A stretch of 64,000 nt of DNA from Rehmannia glutinosa (taxonomy: Eukaryota; Streptophyta; Magnoliopsida; Lamiales; Orobanchaceae), in assembly GCA_016081115.2 (NCBI GenBank), contig CM071928.1, positions 60,333,950 to 60,397,949 of the forward strand, given 5' to 3'. Numbering within the stretch: the stretch's first letter is position 1; every line of letters begins with the position of its first letter. Positions 11,165 through 21,766 of the stretch are shown here, piece by piece. The notes beneath the pieces were generated by a model. The model did no database searches. It worked only from the letters and a program-made list of their open reading frames with translations, and was not told the DNA's origin. The position numbers were made by a program, and so were the translations under genes.

Positions 11165-12529
11165 CGAATATTATTTAAAAAGAATTGGAAAATAAATACA
11201 TATTTTTTATGTTATTTTTAAAAGGAATGAAACTAAAAAAATTTAAACAGCAGTAATTTCACTTCCAAAAGATCCAGTAACCAATAAACCTCATCCAAGG
11301 AAACAATTTCATACCATTGTCGAAACTTAATTACATTAGTGAATTGTTTTTACATAGTCTATACCAAATACTAATGAATTCTGAAAAAGGTGGGTGGTGG
11401 CATGCTTAATTAATGAAAGAGATTAATTAATGAATGAGATGAAGATTGGAAAAATCTGTAATTATTTGCATTAAACTTTAGAAGATTTAACTGTCAGTGA
11501 ATATCACAGTAACAAGGGCGAGGCACAAATGGGGTGAATTGATGACTTGATGGGCTGCTCAAGTTATGCATTGTGTCTTCCAATAATTTAATGGTAATTG
11601 TCAGAAATTCAATCATGAGTCTACCTACAAAACGAAGCTAAGGCACACCAAACCAAAAGCTTTTCCTGTCCTAATAATAATAATATTCTTGCCCTACCAC
11701 CATCTCTCCCACTCTGTGTTCTCTGTGTAACTTTGCAAGTGGTTTCATGAAATCTAAAAACAAAACAAAAAATGCATGGATCCACAAATTCCTTTTTTTT
11801 TTTTGTTTTTTGCTTGTAATTCCAATCAAGAGCAGAAAAGAGTTATCCGGATTTGGATTTTGTAAAATGCAGAAACAAAAAGACTATCCTGGGTTGTTTC
11901 CTTGCAAAAGAAAGAAGTGAAAAAGAAAAAAATAATAAAAAAGGAAAAAATAAAAAGCAGTTCTTACTCTCTTTTTTTCATCAGTTAATTAGAAACATTA
12001 AAAGACAGAAAAGGCAAATGAATCGATTGTGCTTTGTCCTAGCAAAATTCTCCACAAACTATTTTGCGGTTTGCTTTTCTTGGCTACAAACCAAAGGAAT
12101 ATAAAGAAGCCCCATTTTTTTTTCTGCTTTTTCGTGGCTTTTGCCATATGTAATTTGCAATGAACAGATTGCCAAGAAATTCCAACAGCACAAACCTACA
12201 AAATAAATAAATAAATAAAAGAAAGCCTCATTTCAGTAATATTCAAGAAAAGATATATATCTTGAAACAATATTAAACAGAATCTTAAATTAGAAAACCC
12301 CCAAACTCTAGGGTTTTCAGACCTTCAATTACATGATTCATGCATGGAACAAATTAAAATATTAAATTAAAGAAAAAGAATTAAAAAATCACCCCAGAAA
12401 TAAAATATTGATTAATGGATTTATACAGAATTAGAATCCCTTACCTTGATCTGCAAAGAGTACAAACAAGTTATAAGGGTAGAAAGTACAAGAAAAACGT
12501 GAATTGGAGAATAAGGAAAAGCAAAATTT
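11165..12529. other. Low-copy intergenic DNA, probable 3' side of MIR394 transcript
   Basis: AT-rich, unique-looking sequence with T-rich and A-rich runs. No frame has recognisable protein features; the longest, at 11853-12104, is lysine-rich and has no family signature. Because MIR394 is transcribed from the minus strand, the part next to 12530 probably holds the 3' end of the primary transcript. I see no clear polyadenylation site. Confidence 0.4.
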
Positions 12530-12564
12530 CACGAGGGTTTCACAAAGAGAAGCCAACAGAGCTC

Positions 12565-12584
12565 AGTTGGCAGTATGCCCACCT
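12565..12584 (-). ncRNA. miR394*: miR394* (3' arm)
   Basis: The minus strand reads AGGTGGGCATACTGCCAACT opposite the mature strand in the hairpin. It is offset as expected for a dicing duplex. Confidence 0.8.
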
Positions 12585-12714
12585 CCTCTATAACAGAAAT
12601 AAAAAAATCACATGATTTTTGAGGGGTGAAATTTTTTTCATTCAATTCCTCCTCTTTTTTTTTTTTTTCTTAAAAAAAAGATAAAATTAAATAAATAAAA
12701 ATCCCATAGGCGCA

Positions 12715-12734
12715 GGAGGTGGACAGAATGCCAA
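12715..12734 (-). ncRNA. miR394: Mature miR394 (5' arm)
   Basis: Read on the minus strand from 12734 to 12715 this is TTGGCATTCTGTCCACCTCC, which agrees over all 20 nt with the miR394 I know from Arabidopsis and other angiosperms. It starts with U, as AGO1-loaded miRNAs usually do. Confidence 0.93.
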
Positions 12735-12907
12735 TAAACTCTGTAAGAAACCCTTTGGTAAACCCACCATGAATTTCAACAGAAACTCCTCAAACCCATT
12801 ACTATAGATTGACCATTAACACTGCAAACACACACACAAGAAAGTGAACTAGTTTCAAGAAGTAGGAAATTATAAGAGATGGTAAAAAAGAGGGGCAGTT
12901 GGGGCAC

Positions 12908-12914
12908 TATTTAA
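12908..12914 (-). promoter_or_regulatory. Possible TATA-like element for MIR394
   Basis: TTAAATA on the minus strand lies about 160-170 bp upstream of the hairpin, a plausible distance for a Pol II start of a plant MIR gene. No other support is visible and many similar AT motifs occur nearby. Confidence 0.25.
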
Positions 12915-13096
12915 GATGTGAAATGAGGCTACTATAGTAAATAAGAGAGAGAATGAGAAGAGGGTTCCAAGCTGTGAACTTTTAATACAGATAAGGGTTG
13001 GTTTAATTTAAGGCTCGTTTGGACGGATGGATTTGGAGACAAGAATTTCAAACACAACATACAGTAACAAATCATTTTATAATCGATTTCAAAAAT

Positions 13097-13619
13097 TAGA
13101 GATGACAATTTGAGGCACGACAAGATTGACTGACACGAAAACGACACAAAATTATAGTGTTTGGGCTGGCGTTTATCGGGTTCGATTATTATTATTGGGC
13201 TGGTACAATAAGGCACGATAAAATCAGACCGGTATTGGGCTTGTACGATAAGCCACGATAAAATCAGCTGACACGATAAACACGATAAGGCATGATAATT
13301 TTTTTAATTATTGGTAATTAATTATTTATATGGGTAATTTACTAATAATTAGCTATTTGTAATTGACTGTTTTTATTAATAATTTATTAGAATATATGTT
13401 TTAAGTATCAAATATAAAGAATATCAAAAAAATCATAAGTTTTATTTGTTAACGCGCCAAACGGGCTTACCTAAATAAATATTATTATTTTGATCATCGT
13501 GCCATGTTTTTCGTGTTTTTAACGTGTCGTGTTTGAGCTTAAATTTCAAGCCTATTAAGTTTATCATGATGTGTTTGTGTTAGAATTTATCGTGTCGGAT
13601 CGTTATTTTGCCATCCCTA
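13097..13619. mobile_element. hAT-like MITE B
   Basis: The ends TAGAGATGACAA and TTTTGCCATCCCTA are degenerate inverted repeats of the TAGGGATGGCAA type seen intact at 17168-17864. Flanking 8-mers TCAAAAAT and TCAAAAGC match at 6 of 8 positions. Subterminal GACACGA/CGTGTC motifs recur in inverted order and there is no coding capacity. It lies within about 500 bp upstream of MIR394 in the transcriptional sense. Confidence 0.6.
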
Positions 13620-13627
13620 TCAAAAGC

Positions 13628-14848
13628 TAGGCTACTATTTAGTTATCATGTTTGATTTCAAATTCATCATATTCGGAGTTATTTAAAATCATTTCACAAA
13701 TGCTTCTCTCAAATCCAAATCTTTCAGTCCAAATCGCAACCCAAGAAAACAACATATGATTCAGGCTAATTAAAAAACCCTCCCAGATAGATTCGGGCTA
13801 ATTACAAAAACAACTAAAGACTTTTGAAAATTGCAAGAAAAACCTCTTGAGGTTTTATTTCGTATTACATTTATCACATTCATAAATATTTTTTTTAATA
13901 GAAAAGCCACCCTTGTATTTATAGAAATCTTACAACTAGCTCATGATTTTCTTTTAATTATTACAATGAATTAAATCGGATTGGATGGTTCATTCTTGGG
14001 GGCATATTAATTAATTTAGAATAAAAGCATACAAAAACCATCATAGTAAACTATTGCCCTTCAAAACCCTCCTCGTTTCTGATGAAATAAACCCTCCAGT
14101 GATCATAACTACGCTCGACGACGACCCCCACCCCACCACCACCATATCATCTGACTTTTATTTCCCTTTATTTGAACCCTCGTTTTGTGATGGAGACACA
14201 ACGAATCCCACCTCTATTTCTCTCTCTCTCCAACACACAACTCAAAAGAGGAAAAAAAAAAAAAGAATGAATGAAAAACAAGACATAATATAAAACACCG
14301 GAGAAAGGAATTTAGAAAGGCTTTTGGGTTTTGGGATAACTAACGAGGAAGCTTGTTGGTTACTGACCTAAAATGACGTACAAAGCTAGGGCTATATCCT
14401 TATCTTTTGATTTTTCTCTTAAATTCCCTTTACATATTGAAAAGCGCCTTTTCATTGGGTCAATTACAATTTCAACCTCCTACTTTTGGAAATTGTCAAA
14501 GCAATATCTTAATTCAAGGTTGGATTAATACAATCTTTCATTTTGTTAAGGGTGAATTTTGATTTTCCCCGTTGGTGTCCCGTCTCTCCAATTTAGAATA
14601 TATGATAATTTTTTTTAATTTTGTCCCTTTTCTCAATTCATCTGTAAAAAAATCTTAAAAACTTAAATGAAATTTCAAATATCATCTTATGAAATTATGT
14701 AAGGTTACATAAACTATTTTAAATAGGTTTAACCAAGCAACCTATTAATCCATTACAGATAAGGTATTAATGATTTAAAATCAAAATATTTTTACAATAT
14801 ATCTTTTCGCTCAAAAGAAACAGTTCTTTTTGGGGGTTGGGTTTTAAA
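13628..14848. other. Unassigned low-copy DNA
   Basis: No convincing gene. A CT-rich tract with TCTCTCTCTCTCC followed by a poly-A run (14214-14265) resembles a 5' untranslated leader, but no frame with recognisable protein features follows on either strand. The 79-codon frame at 14054-14293 runs through this low-complexity DNA. Confidence 0.35.
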
Positions 14849-15121
14849 TAGGGTTGTAAATATTTTTTTGGCATGATAAGTCAAAAAACAATTACATGTT
14901 AATATGCGACATGTCACGATACAAACTACAAATTACGTGTCTAACAAAAAAAATACAAAAATATAAGGTTATCGTGTCACTAACAGGTAAATGTGTAATT
15001 ATCATATCACAGTCATGCATGTCACCAAGAGATTAACATCTTGTTAGCAAGTTAACATTTTATATGTTTTTTTTTTTCCATGTGTTTACATGAACACGAC
15101 ACAAAATTTTCATGTCTTTAT

Positions 15122-15565
15122 TGTTGAGAAAATCATATCCCACATTCATCTCCTAAAAACAAGCAGAAATAACCGAGAAATAAAATAAAAAATAACAACA
15201 ATCCACAACACAAGAATTTACGTGAAAACTCCAAAATCGGAGAAAAACCACGACTCACAAAGAAAGAAATTCCGCTATATGAAATATTTTTACAATCACA
15301 CAGACATTCCCTTTCCCAAGCCCAGTACCCCCACACTCTTACAAATATTTGACTAACTCACACCACTCTCCCAACTCTCCATACTAGAGAATGCAATAAA
15401 AGAATTTAACTAGAGTCAAAACACAAAGGTTAAAGTGTATTTGACTAGTGCAATTAGAACAAAGCCACTTGAGCTTCTTAAATAGCCTTAGGAAGCTCCT
15501 CCCATTTATTCCCAAGCAATATAGGACAAGATCCCACTTCTTCTATTTTTGACACAAAACCAACA
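15122..15565 (-). repeat. TRIM 3' LTR (444 bp)
   Basis: Opens TGTTGAGAAAATC on the plus strand and closes ACCAACA. It shares most of its length with 16364-16771, including CCACATTCATC, AATCGGAGAAAAACCACGAC and CTATATGAAATATTTTTACA. About 35 bp near its right side are absent from the other LTR. Confidence 0.9.
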
Positions 15566-16350
15566 AACTCCACACTAGCAAAATAAAAGAAGTTATATTG
15601 TCTTCATCAACAATCACGATTCACAAACCAGAGAACCATCATTTTCAAACCAGAGAATCCTACTCCACCATTGGAGTAGACCACTTAGAATACACCATTC
15701 TAAGAATTTCTTGAGTATATGGCGAAAAACCTGCTGAAATTTGATGCAACTTCCAACTTTTGGCTCTCATGGAAGTTCTTCAGCCATCAACATGGCGCAC
15801 ACTTTGTATCAAAGCCAAATCGATACCCGTGTGTAAAATCCACCACACACCCTGCATCCATGTCAAGCCAATGCCCGTGTGAAATTCCACCACACCATGC
15901 ATCCATAACAAGCCAATGCGCCCGTATGAAAATTCCTGGAACCGCTAACATAACCGCATCATCTTTCATGACAATTGACATGTCAAAAGTACATGCATTA
16001 TCTCATTAGAAAAAAACCTCATTGTCACAATGTTAGCCTGGATTAGGAGCTATTTGCCAGATCAGCTCCACCTCCACTTTGATAGTTCGTCTTCAAAGCT
16101 TTGTGTACGTAACCAGGATTGTACCATCACATCATTGACTTATACTTATCATAAGTCAAACTTGATATCCTTCCATCAAATTTCTCCACCTGCTTAACCA
16201 CCCTAGCGTGATGAATAACTACCTCAAATGAAACCCCCGCCTCAAAGAGACCCCTAAACTACCGCTCAAAAAATCTTTTACTCGGTGTGGAAGGTTAGAC
16301 ATTGTTGCAACCACAGAGCATACTCAGAAGTTCAAGAGACCCTACCCAAA

Positions 16351-16361
16351 CTCTGATACCA
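16351..16361 (-). promoter_or_regulatory. Primer-binding site, initiator-Met tRNA type
   Basis: On the minus strand TGGTATCAGAG lies two bases inside the right LTR, matching the 3' end complement of plant initiator methionine tRNA. Confidence 0.85.
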
Positions 16362-16363
16362 CT

Positions 16364-16771
16364 TGTTGGAAAAATCTTTTCCCACATTCATCCCAAAGGG
16401 ACAAGCATAAATAACCAAGAAATAAAATGAAAAATAATAACAATCCACAACAAAAACATTTACGTGGAAAATTCAAAATCGGAGAAAAACCACGACCCAC
16501 ATCGAAAGAAATTCGACTATATGAAATATTTTTACAAACACATACACATTCTCTCATCCAACCCCAATACCCTCACACTCTTACAAACCTTTGGTTAACT
16601 AATACCTCTCTCCAAACTCTCTATACTAGAGAATACAAGAAAAGAATTTAACTAGAACCAAAATACAAAAGTTAAATATTGGACTGGTGCAATTAGAACA
16701 ATGCCACTTGAGATTTTTAAATAGCCCAAGAAAGCTCCTCTCATCTGTTCCTCAAGCACACAAAATCAACA
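16364..16771 (-). repeat. TRIM 5' LTR (408 bp)
   Basis: Starts TGTTGGAAAAATC on the plus strand and ends AAATCAACA. It lies beside the primer-binding site, so it is the 5' LTR of the minus-strand element. Confidence 0.9.
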
Positions 16772-16890
16772 TTTATTGTCTGGACATAATAAAAATACCA
16801 ACACGATAAGATTAAATACAAACCCATTATTTTCGTACAGTTTGTGTCGTTTTATTGTATTGTATCAAGAATTGTAGCTTCTATTACCAT

Positions 16891-17126
16891 CTACCAAACG
16901 AACTGTTGTGAAGTGCTTAAAATCCAATTTAATCACCTGTGTCACAACAAATTAAATTAACAATCTTATTAGTGTCTTGTCATGAATCGACATTTGATTG
17001 TTAGCTTACAGAGCCAGAATTTATGCCCTGGGTTTTTATTCATTTTTGCAATGATTAGTGAGATGTCACTGGAACCAATAAATTCTTTTTTGTGTTTTTG
17101 AGTTTTTAGAAAATAAAATCATTCAT
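16891..17126. other. Unassigned spacer
   Basis: AT-rich DNA between element C and element D. Nothing was recognised. Confidence 0.3.
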
Positions 17127-17167
17127 GTTGGTATTAGGGGTATGCACGATTCGGTCCGGTTCGAAGA

Positions 17168-17391
17168 TAGGGATGGCAAAATTCCCGTGGGGAACCATTC
17201 CCGTTGGCACCCGACTAAATTGGGATGGGAATCCCCGATTAATTCGGGGATGGGAGTGGGGATGGGGATTCCCGCTTTTACAAATCGGGAATGGGACGGG
17301 GATGGTATTTATATCCCCCTGGCCCCATCCCCGCCCCCGTCCCCGCCCCGATTAGATGAAACGGGGATTCTTCGTCCCCGTCCCGTTCCCG

Positions 17392-17436
<45 letters not shown>

Positions 17437-17864
17437 TATTAATATTAATTATGTTTATATTTTTATTTTATTAAATTATAAAATTAAACCCTAAAAATAT
17501 GTGTTTTATACTATAATGATTTTAATTTTTAAAAATATAAGATTTTGTATTCGAAAATTGTTGTATTTAGCTCAATTTGTTAAAATATTTTATATTGTGG
17601 AGTTATTACAAGATTAGCTAGTGATTCATGATATTTTATCTATTTTAATTATTAACTACTTTAAGTAAAAACAATATTTTTTATTAAAAAATACAAAACA
17701 GGGACCCCGAATCGTCCTGCGGGGACCCTGCCTCCGAACGGGATTCCCATCCCCGTGCGGATGCTCAAAACGGGGAATGGTACGGGGATGATATTTGAAA
17801 TGGGATTCGGGGACGGGGATGGTATGTCCCATACCAGCCCCATCCCCGCCTATTGCCATCCCTA
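17168..17864. mobile_element. hAT-like MITE nested in element D (697 bp)
   Basis: Terminal inverted repeats TAGGGATGGCAA and TTGCCATCCCTA are flanked by perfect 8-bp duplications TTCGAAGA (17160-17167 and 17865-17872). The arms are GC-rich, with CGGGGA/TCCCCG repeats that can fold back. The centre is AT-rich and starts with a TA microsatellite. No coding capacity. Confidence 0.92.
17393..17436. repeat. TA microsatellite
   Basis: About 20 consecutive TA units at the inner edge of the left arm of the nested MITE. Confidence 0.95.
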
Positions 17865-19122
17865 TTCGAAGATTTAGAAATTTTTAGAACCATCCCAAAG
17901 TTTGGAGATCTCAAAATTTAATCTCTAGAACCGAACCATAAAAGAAAATCTCCGTCCCGAACCGTCTCGAAAGTTCGAGACAATTCGGGACGGAGATGGT
18001 TCTAATGGAACGAGATGGGAGGATGAGGGACTGTTCAGAGAAACGAAGATTCAGAAATCATTCATAAATAAAACACACAAATAGGTGAAATGAAAAATCA
18101 GTGTAAAAATCATTAAACGATTATCTTTTTAATTTTTTTTAGTGTAGTCTCAAAAATATATACTACAACCATTAGTAATACACAAATTTAACTTTTTGAT
18201 ATTTCATATTTAACCTATACATAAAATTTCTTTAATACATATTTAAGTGCAAATTTTTTATTATTATAAATCTTTCTTTCATGACATAGAATCATAGACT
18301 ATAATGCATTATTAGTTTAATATCAATTTAACTTTTAAATATATTTTTTATCTAATTTACAAGTATGATTTTTATTTTTGGATTTTAACATAATATGTTT
18401 CAGATATTACATTATTCTTGGCCCATTGCCATGGGCTCTTGACTTATGTAAAGTATAATTTATCAATAACTTTAATAAATTCATATGAAACGAACTCATT
18501 GTCTCAATTTATTGATTAGATGATTACTCTAGTTTAGTGCAATTTACTAATCATTTAACTAATTATTATTCAATTAATTTTCTTGATTAGAGGACGAGTC
18601 TAGTTATGATCCTTAATAAGTAAAATGTCATCAAATTTAAACATTTTCTACAAATTAAATATGATTTTATTATTTAATTTAGTGGATACATTAAAATAAA
18701 TTTATATGATGGCAACCAATTTTTGATAAATAATTAATATAATGTAATTCTTAGTGGATTAAATTCATATTCAATTATTCATTTGATATATTGATAAAAT
18801 ATGTCTTATTTTTAATTTGATAATTTTTGGTATTATGTTTTATAAAATATTGAATTTTAAAGGAATGTGTAGTTAATTCAATATCAAAATATAATAAAAA
18901 TATTATATATGTATATATAAAAAGTATTTAAAATCGGTTCTACTTTCGGATATTTGGTTACATGCGATTCGGTATGGTTCTCTGTACGAATATTTGAAAA
19001 ATCTCCAGAATCATACCATGAAAATTTTCGGGACGATTCGGTTCGGAAAAATAAAAAAGTCAACGGATATTTCGGTTTGGATTCTGTAATCTCCAAGTCC
19101 CCTACACACGCCTAGTTGGTAT

Positions 19123-20466
19123 AATCTGAATGTGGACTAAATTAATATTGTACTATTCATATCAAATATTTCAATCGAGAAATTCTATGTTACCGTGAGG
19201 GTTCGACCCAACTCCATCCATATATTGATATTTGTATTGTTATTTTCCCAAAGATTAAATCAAGTGAAATTTATATGGTTGAGAAGAAAGTTGTTTGCAG
19301 TTAATAGAACACGTGTCAAAAAATGGATATAATTGAATGGAAACCGAATGGGTAGCATCGAATTAATCTTATCAATTGTTTATAGTTGGAAAGCCTCTAA
19401 GAGAGGAGTTTTATATATTCTAAATTGAATATTTCTCCCCATATGCAAGCAAATTTCACTACCAAGTTTCATCTAATGGGAAGAAGCTTCAAAAATTAAA
19501 ACAGCCCAAATATTTTTTGAACCCAGTGAAGAGATTTTTTTTTAAAAAAAAAACCATTAGCTAAAGTAATTAAAGTTAAAGATGAAATGGTTTCAAATAA
19601 TAATTACTCTCGATTGTTCGCAGTGTTGTCTCATTTCGTTCCCTTTTCCAAGAACCCAAGAAAATAAAAATCCACCCTTTCTGTCGAGTGAAATGTCGCA
19701 CTCATCACACCCACAACCCCACTGTTTTTTCTCCTTAAACTTCTCTTCTCTTAAATTCAATTTTATCCTTTTTGTTTCTGTGTTAGCATTAACAACAGTC
19801 AACAGTACCAGAAATTCAAACTTGCAGACCAAAACTTTCACAAATATTCAACTTTGGCTTTATTACGGTTAGGTGTGTGCATATATATTCTTCTGTGTTT
19901 CTGTTGTATGTTTACAACTCAATTCATATGTCTCACTCCTTAAATTTATTGACCTACATCTGCCCCCAACCATACCCATTAAATTCACTTAATTTCCTCT
20001 TTATTCAATTAGTATTCAAAATCTTATTAACAATTACGTGCATACGTGAATCGCAATATGCAAAGCAAGATTTATAATGAAACATTCAAATTGACAGTTT
20101 GAGAGGTACTATAACAAGATGCTCTACATTTGATAGTTTTCAAATTAAAACTTTTAAATTGATAGATTAAATATAGGTATAATGCAAAAATATGGCAAAA
20201 TCGGTCCTGCAACTTGGCGTGTCAAAACTGGTCAGGTTCGTTTTTAAATTTTGTTTAGTCCCTTAGGAATAAAAATTGTTCAAAATTATTCCTATTTTTG
20301 TCGGAATGTTGTAAATGCACCGAAAATTAATGGCACACTCACACACAAGGTCCAAGAATTTGAGATTTTTTTATTTCCGACAATTTCGACCTAGTAATCC
20401 ATACAACATTACTACTGGAATTATCAAACAATATTTCACCTTTTCAGTAGCATGTATTGGCACATC
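19123..20466. other. Unassigned low-copy DNA
   Basis: No recognised gene. A 96-codon plus frame (19582-19872) contains a hydrophobic stretch but no family signature and lies in CT-rich DNA. Sequence from about 20180 on (GGTCCTGCAACTTGG style text) resembles debris of plant repeats, without clear ends. Confidence 0.3.
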
Positions 20467-20471
20467 ACTAG

Positions 20472-21766
20472 TGTTAGTCCAAGTGGCTACGATAATATAG
20501 AGGGGGGTGAATAGATTATCTCGGTTTTTCAGATTTTGCCCTCTTTTTCGAAAAATCAAGCGAAGACGAAATACTAAGTGCGAAAACTAAATAGCACACT
20601 TCGATTTAAAGAGGTTCAACCCACCTAGGGCCTAATCCTCTACCACCCCAGTATATCCGGGATGGATTTCGAAAAAGAAAAAAAGATTTTATTAATTACC
20701 AAAATTAATAATACAACACCTTGAAGATTACCACAACCCTCTTGCAACACCTTGAGGATTACCACAACCCTCTTACACCACCTTGAGGATTACCACAACC
20801 CTCTTACAACACCTTTGAAGATTACCACAACCTTCAAACACCTATAACCTAGATCACCCAAGTGTATTCTTACCACAAGAATACTCACAAGGATGTCTTG
20901 TGTTGAATGATGACCAAAAACTCAAGATTACAACTCAATGATGAATGATACAATATGAGTACAAGTGTAATCAAGAATTGAAAGCCTAGACCTCAAATTT
21001 GTGCAAGTGAAAGTGCTAAGGCTAATACAACAAGATATATGAAAGTGTTTGCTTGTTTGCTCTTTGCTTGTATAGAGTGTTGTGTTTTGAATGAAGCCTC
21101 TATTTATAGGAGAGGTCTTGGCTTTGATTTCCGGACATAGGCTCCTCCTCGGGGAGTGATTTCTTTGCAAAAGAAACCATTTAAAATCATCAATATAGTC
21201 ATTTAGAAATCAATCCCACAAAATAGGGAAAAGTCGTTTTTTGAAAATGCAACGGATAGTTTCTTTGATAAAATAGGGTGTGCGGCCACAGAGAGATAAG
21301 ATTGAAATTGAATTTACGCAATTTTCACATGGGGGACCGGTCGGAGGGGGTGCGACCACGCATGCTTGATGATGTTGACCGGTTGGGGTTGATAAAAATA
21401 CGAAACAGAAAGAAGATCAACCAAAAGAGGGACTCCCAGTGCACGGCCGCCTTCGGGTCGACCGGTGGCGACTCACCTAAGCCGACCACCTGGTCGACCG
21501 CCGCCTCCCTTATTTTTTCTACGTCCATTTTCCTGTTTCAAAACTCAACTCAGGTACGGGTTGCCCTATAGGGCGATTGGTCGAGCCTGAAACAAATGTG
21601 TTGTCCAATTTTTTATCGAAAATAAACTCCAAAAAATACTCCGAAAAATAGTAAAAATATTTTAAATCGATCGGAAGTATTTAGACAACAATTAGGGACA
21701 TTGTTTTGGTTTAAAAACTCATTTGAACAAAATCATCAAAATCATAATAAAAACATTTATCTAACA
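20472..21766 (-). repeat. 3' LTR of the SIRE element (1295 bp)
   Basis: Opens TGTTAGTCCAAGTGGC and closes TTATCTAACA on the plus strand. It contains 31-33-bp tandem units and a GACCGGTC-rich block (about 21330-21500). Confidence 0.93.
20717..20850. repeat. 31-33-bp tandem units in SIRE LTR
   Basis: Four units of AACACCTTGAGGATTACCAC plus AACCCTCTT. The same block recurs at about 27930-28057 in the other LTR, and in more varied form at 53490-53665 and 56940-57125. Confidence 0.85.

Larger units (their letters stand above)
12530..12750 (-). ncRNA. MIR394: MIR394 precursor hairpin
   Basis: On the minus strand the 5' arm holds TTGGCATTCTGTCCACCTCC, the conserved plant miR394 sequence. The 3' arm holds AGGTGGGCATACTGCCAACT, the expected miR394* form. 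The arms pair through ACAGAG..CTCTGT at the base and the miRNA duplex itself, with two mismatches and one G:U in the 20-nt core. The loop is long and AT-rich, about 120 nt. miR394 is known to guide cleavage of mRNA of the F-box gene LCR (LEAF CURLING RESPONSIVENESS) and acts in leaf shape and shoot stem-cell maintenance. The locus sits in low-copy DNA between hAT-like elements and is intact. The outer precursor limits are approximate. Confidence 0.93.
15122..16771 (-). mobile_element. TRIM-like miniature LTR retroelement, 1.65 kb
   Basis: Two direct LTRs (15122-15565 and 16364-16771), both TGTTG...CAACA, flank about 800 bp of interior. The whole is bounded by perfect 5-bp duplications TTTAT (15117-15121 and 16772-16776). 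The primer-binding site next to the right LTR shows that the element is on the minus strand. The interior has no gag or pol motif; a 96-codon frame at 15719-16009 on the other strand is not recognised. It is a non-autonomous element that depended on another element's enzymes. Confidence 0.9.
14849..16890. mobile_element. Degenerate hAT-like element C, split by a TRIM element
   Basis: The left end TAGGGTTGTAAAT and subterminal GACATGTCACG/ACACGACAC motifs resemble elements A and B. The sequence continues after the insert at 15122-16771 with GACATAATA, AACACGATAAG and TTTGTGTCG. The right end is not recognisable and no target duplication is seen, so the limits are approximate. Confidence 0.4.
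17135..19114. mobile_element. hAT-like element D, host of a nested MITE
   Basis: The ends are TAGGGGTATGCACG and CACACGCCTA, with a perfect 8-bp target duplication GTTGGTAT (17127-17134 and 19115-19122). Both ends carry GATTCGG/CCGAA-rich subterminal motifs and the core is very AT-rich. No transposase frame remains. Its left end is interrupted 33 bp in by the MITE at 17168-17864. Confidence 0.88.

Noticed and set aside
12932..13216. 94-codon minus frame upstream of MIR394
   Set aside because: It starts inside MITE B and crosses its boundary; likely chance.
14054..14293. 79-codon frame in CT-rich DNA
   Set aside because: Low-complexity composition, poly-K tail from an A run, no domain, no splice continuation.
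17142..17474. P/R-rich frames in the nested MITE
   Set aside because: Made by the GGGGA/TCCCC arm repeats and the TA run; no gene.
19190..19215. B-box-like GGTTCGACCC
   Set aside because: Isolated match, without an A box or tRNA fold.
19582..19872. 96-codon frame with a hydrophobic stretch (and its antisense 19593-19841)
   Set aside because: No recognisable family, CT-rich DNA, and open on both strands by composition.
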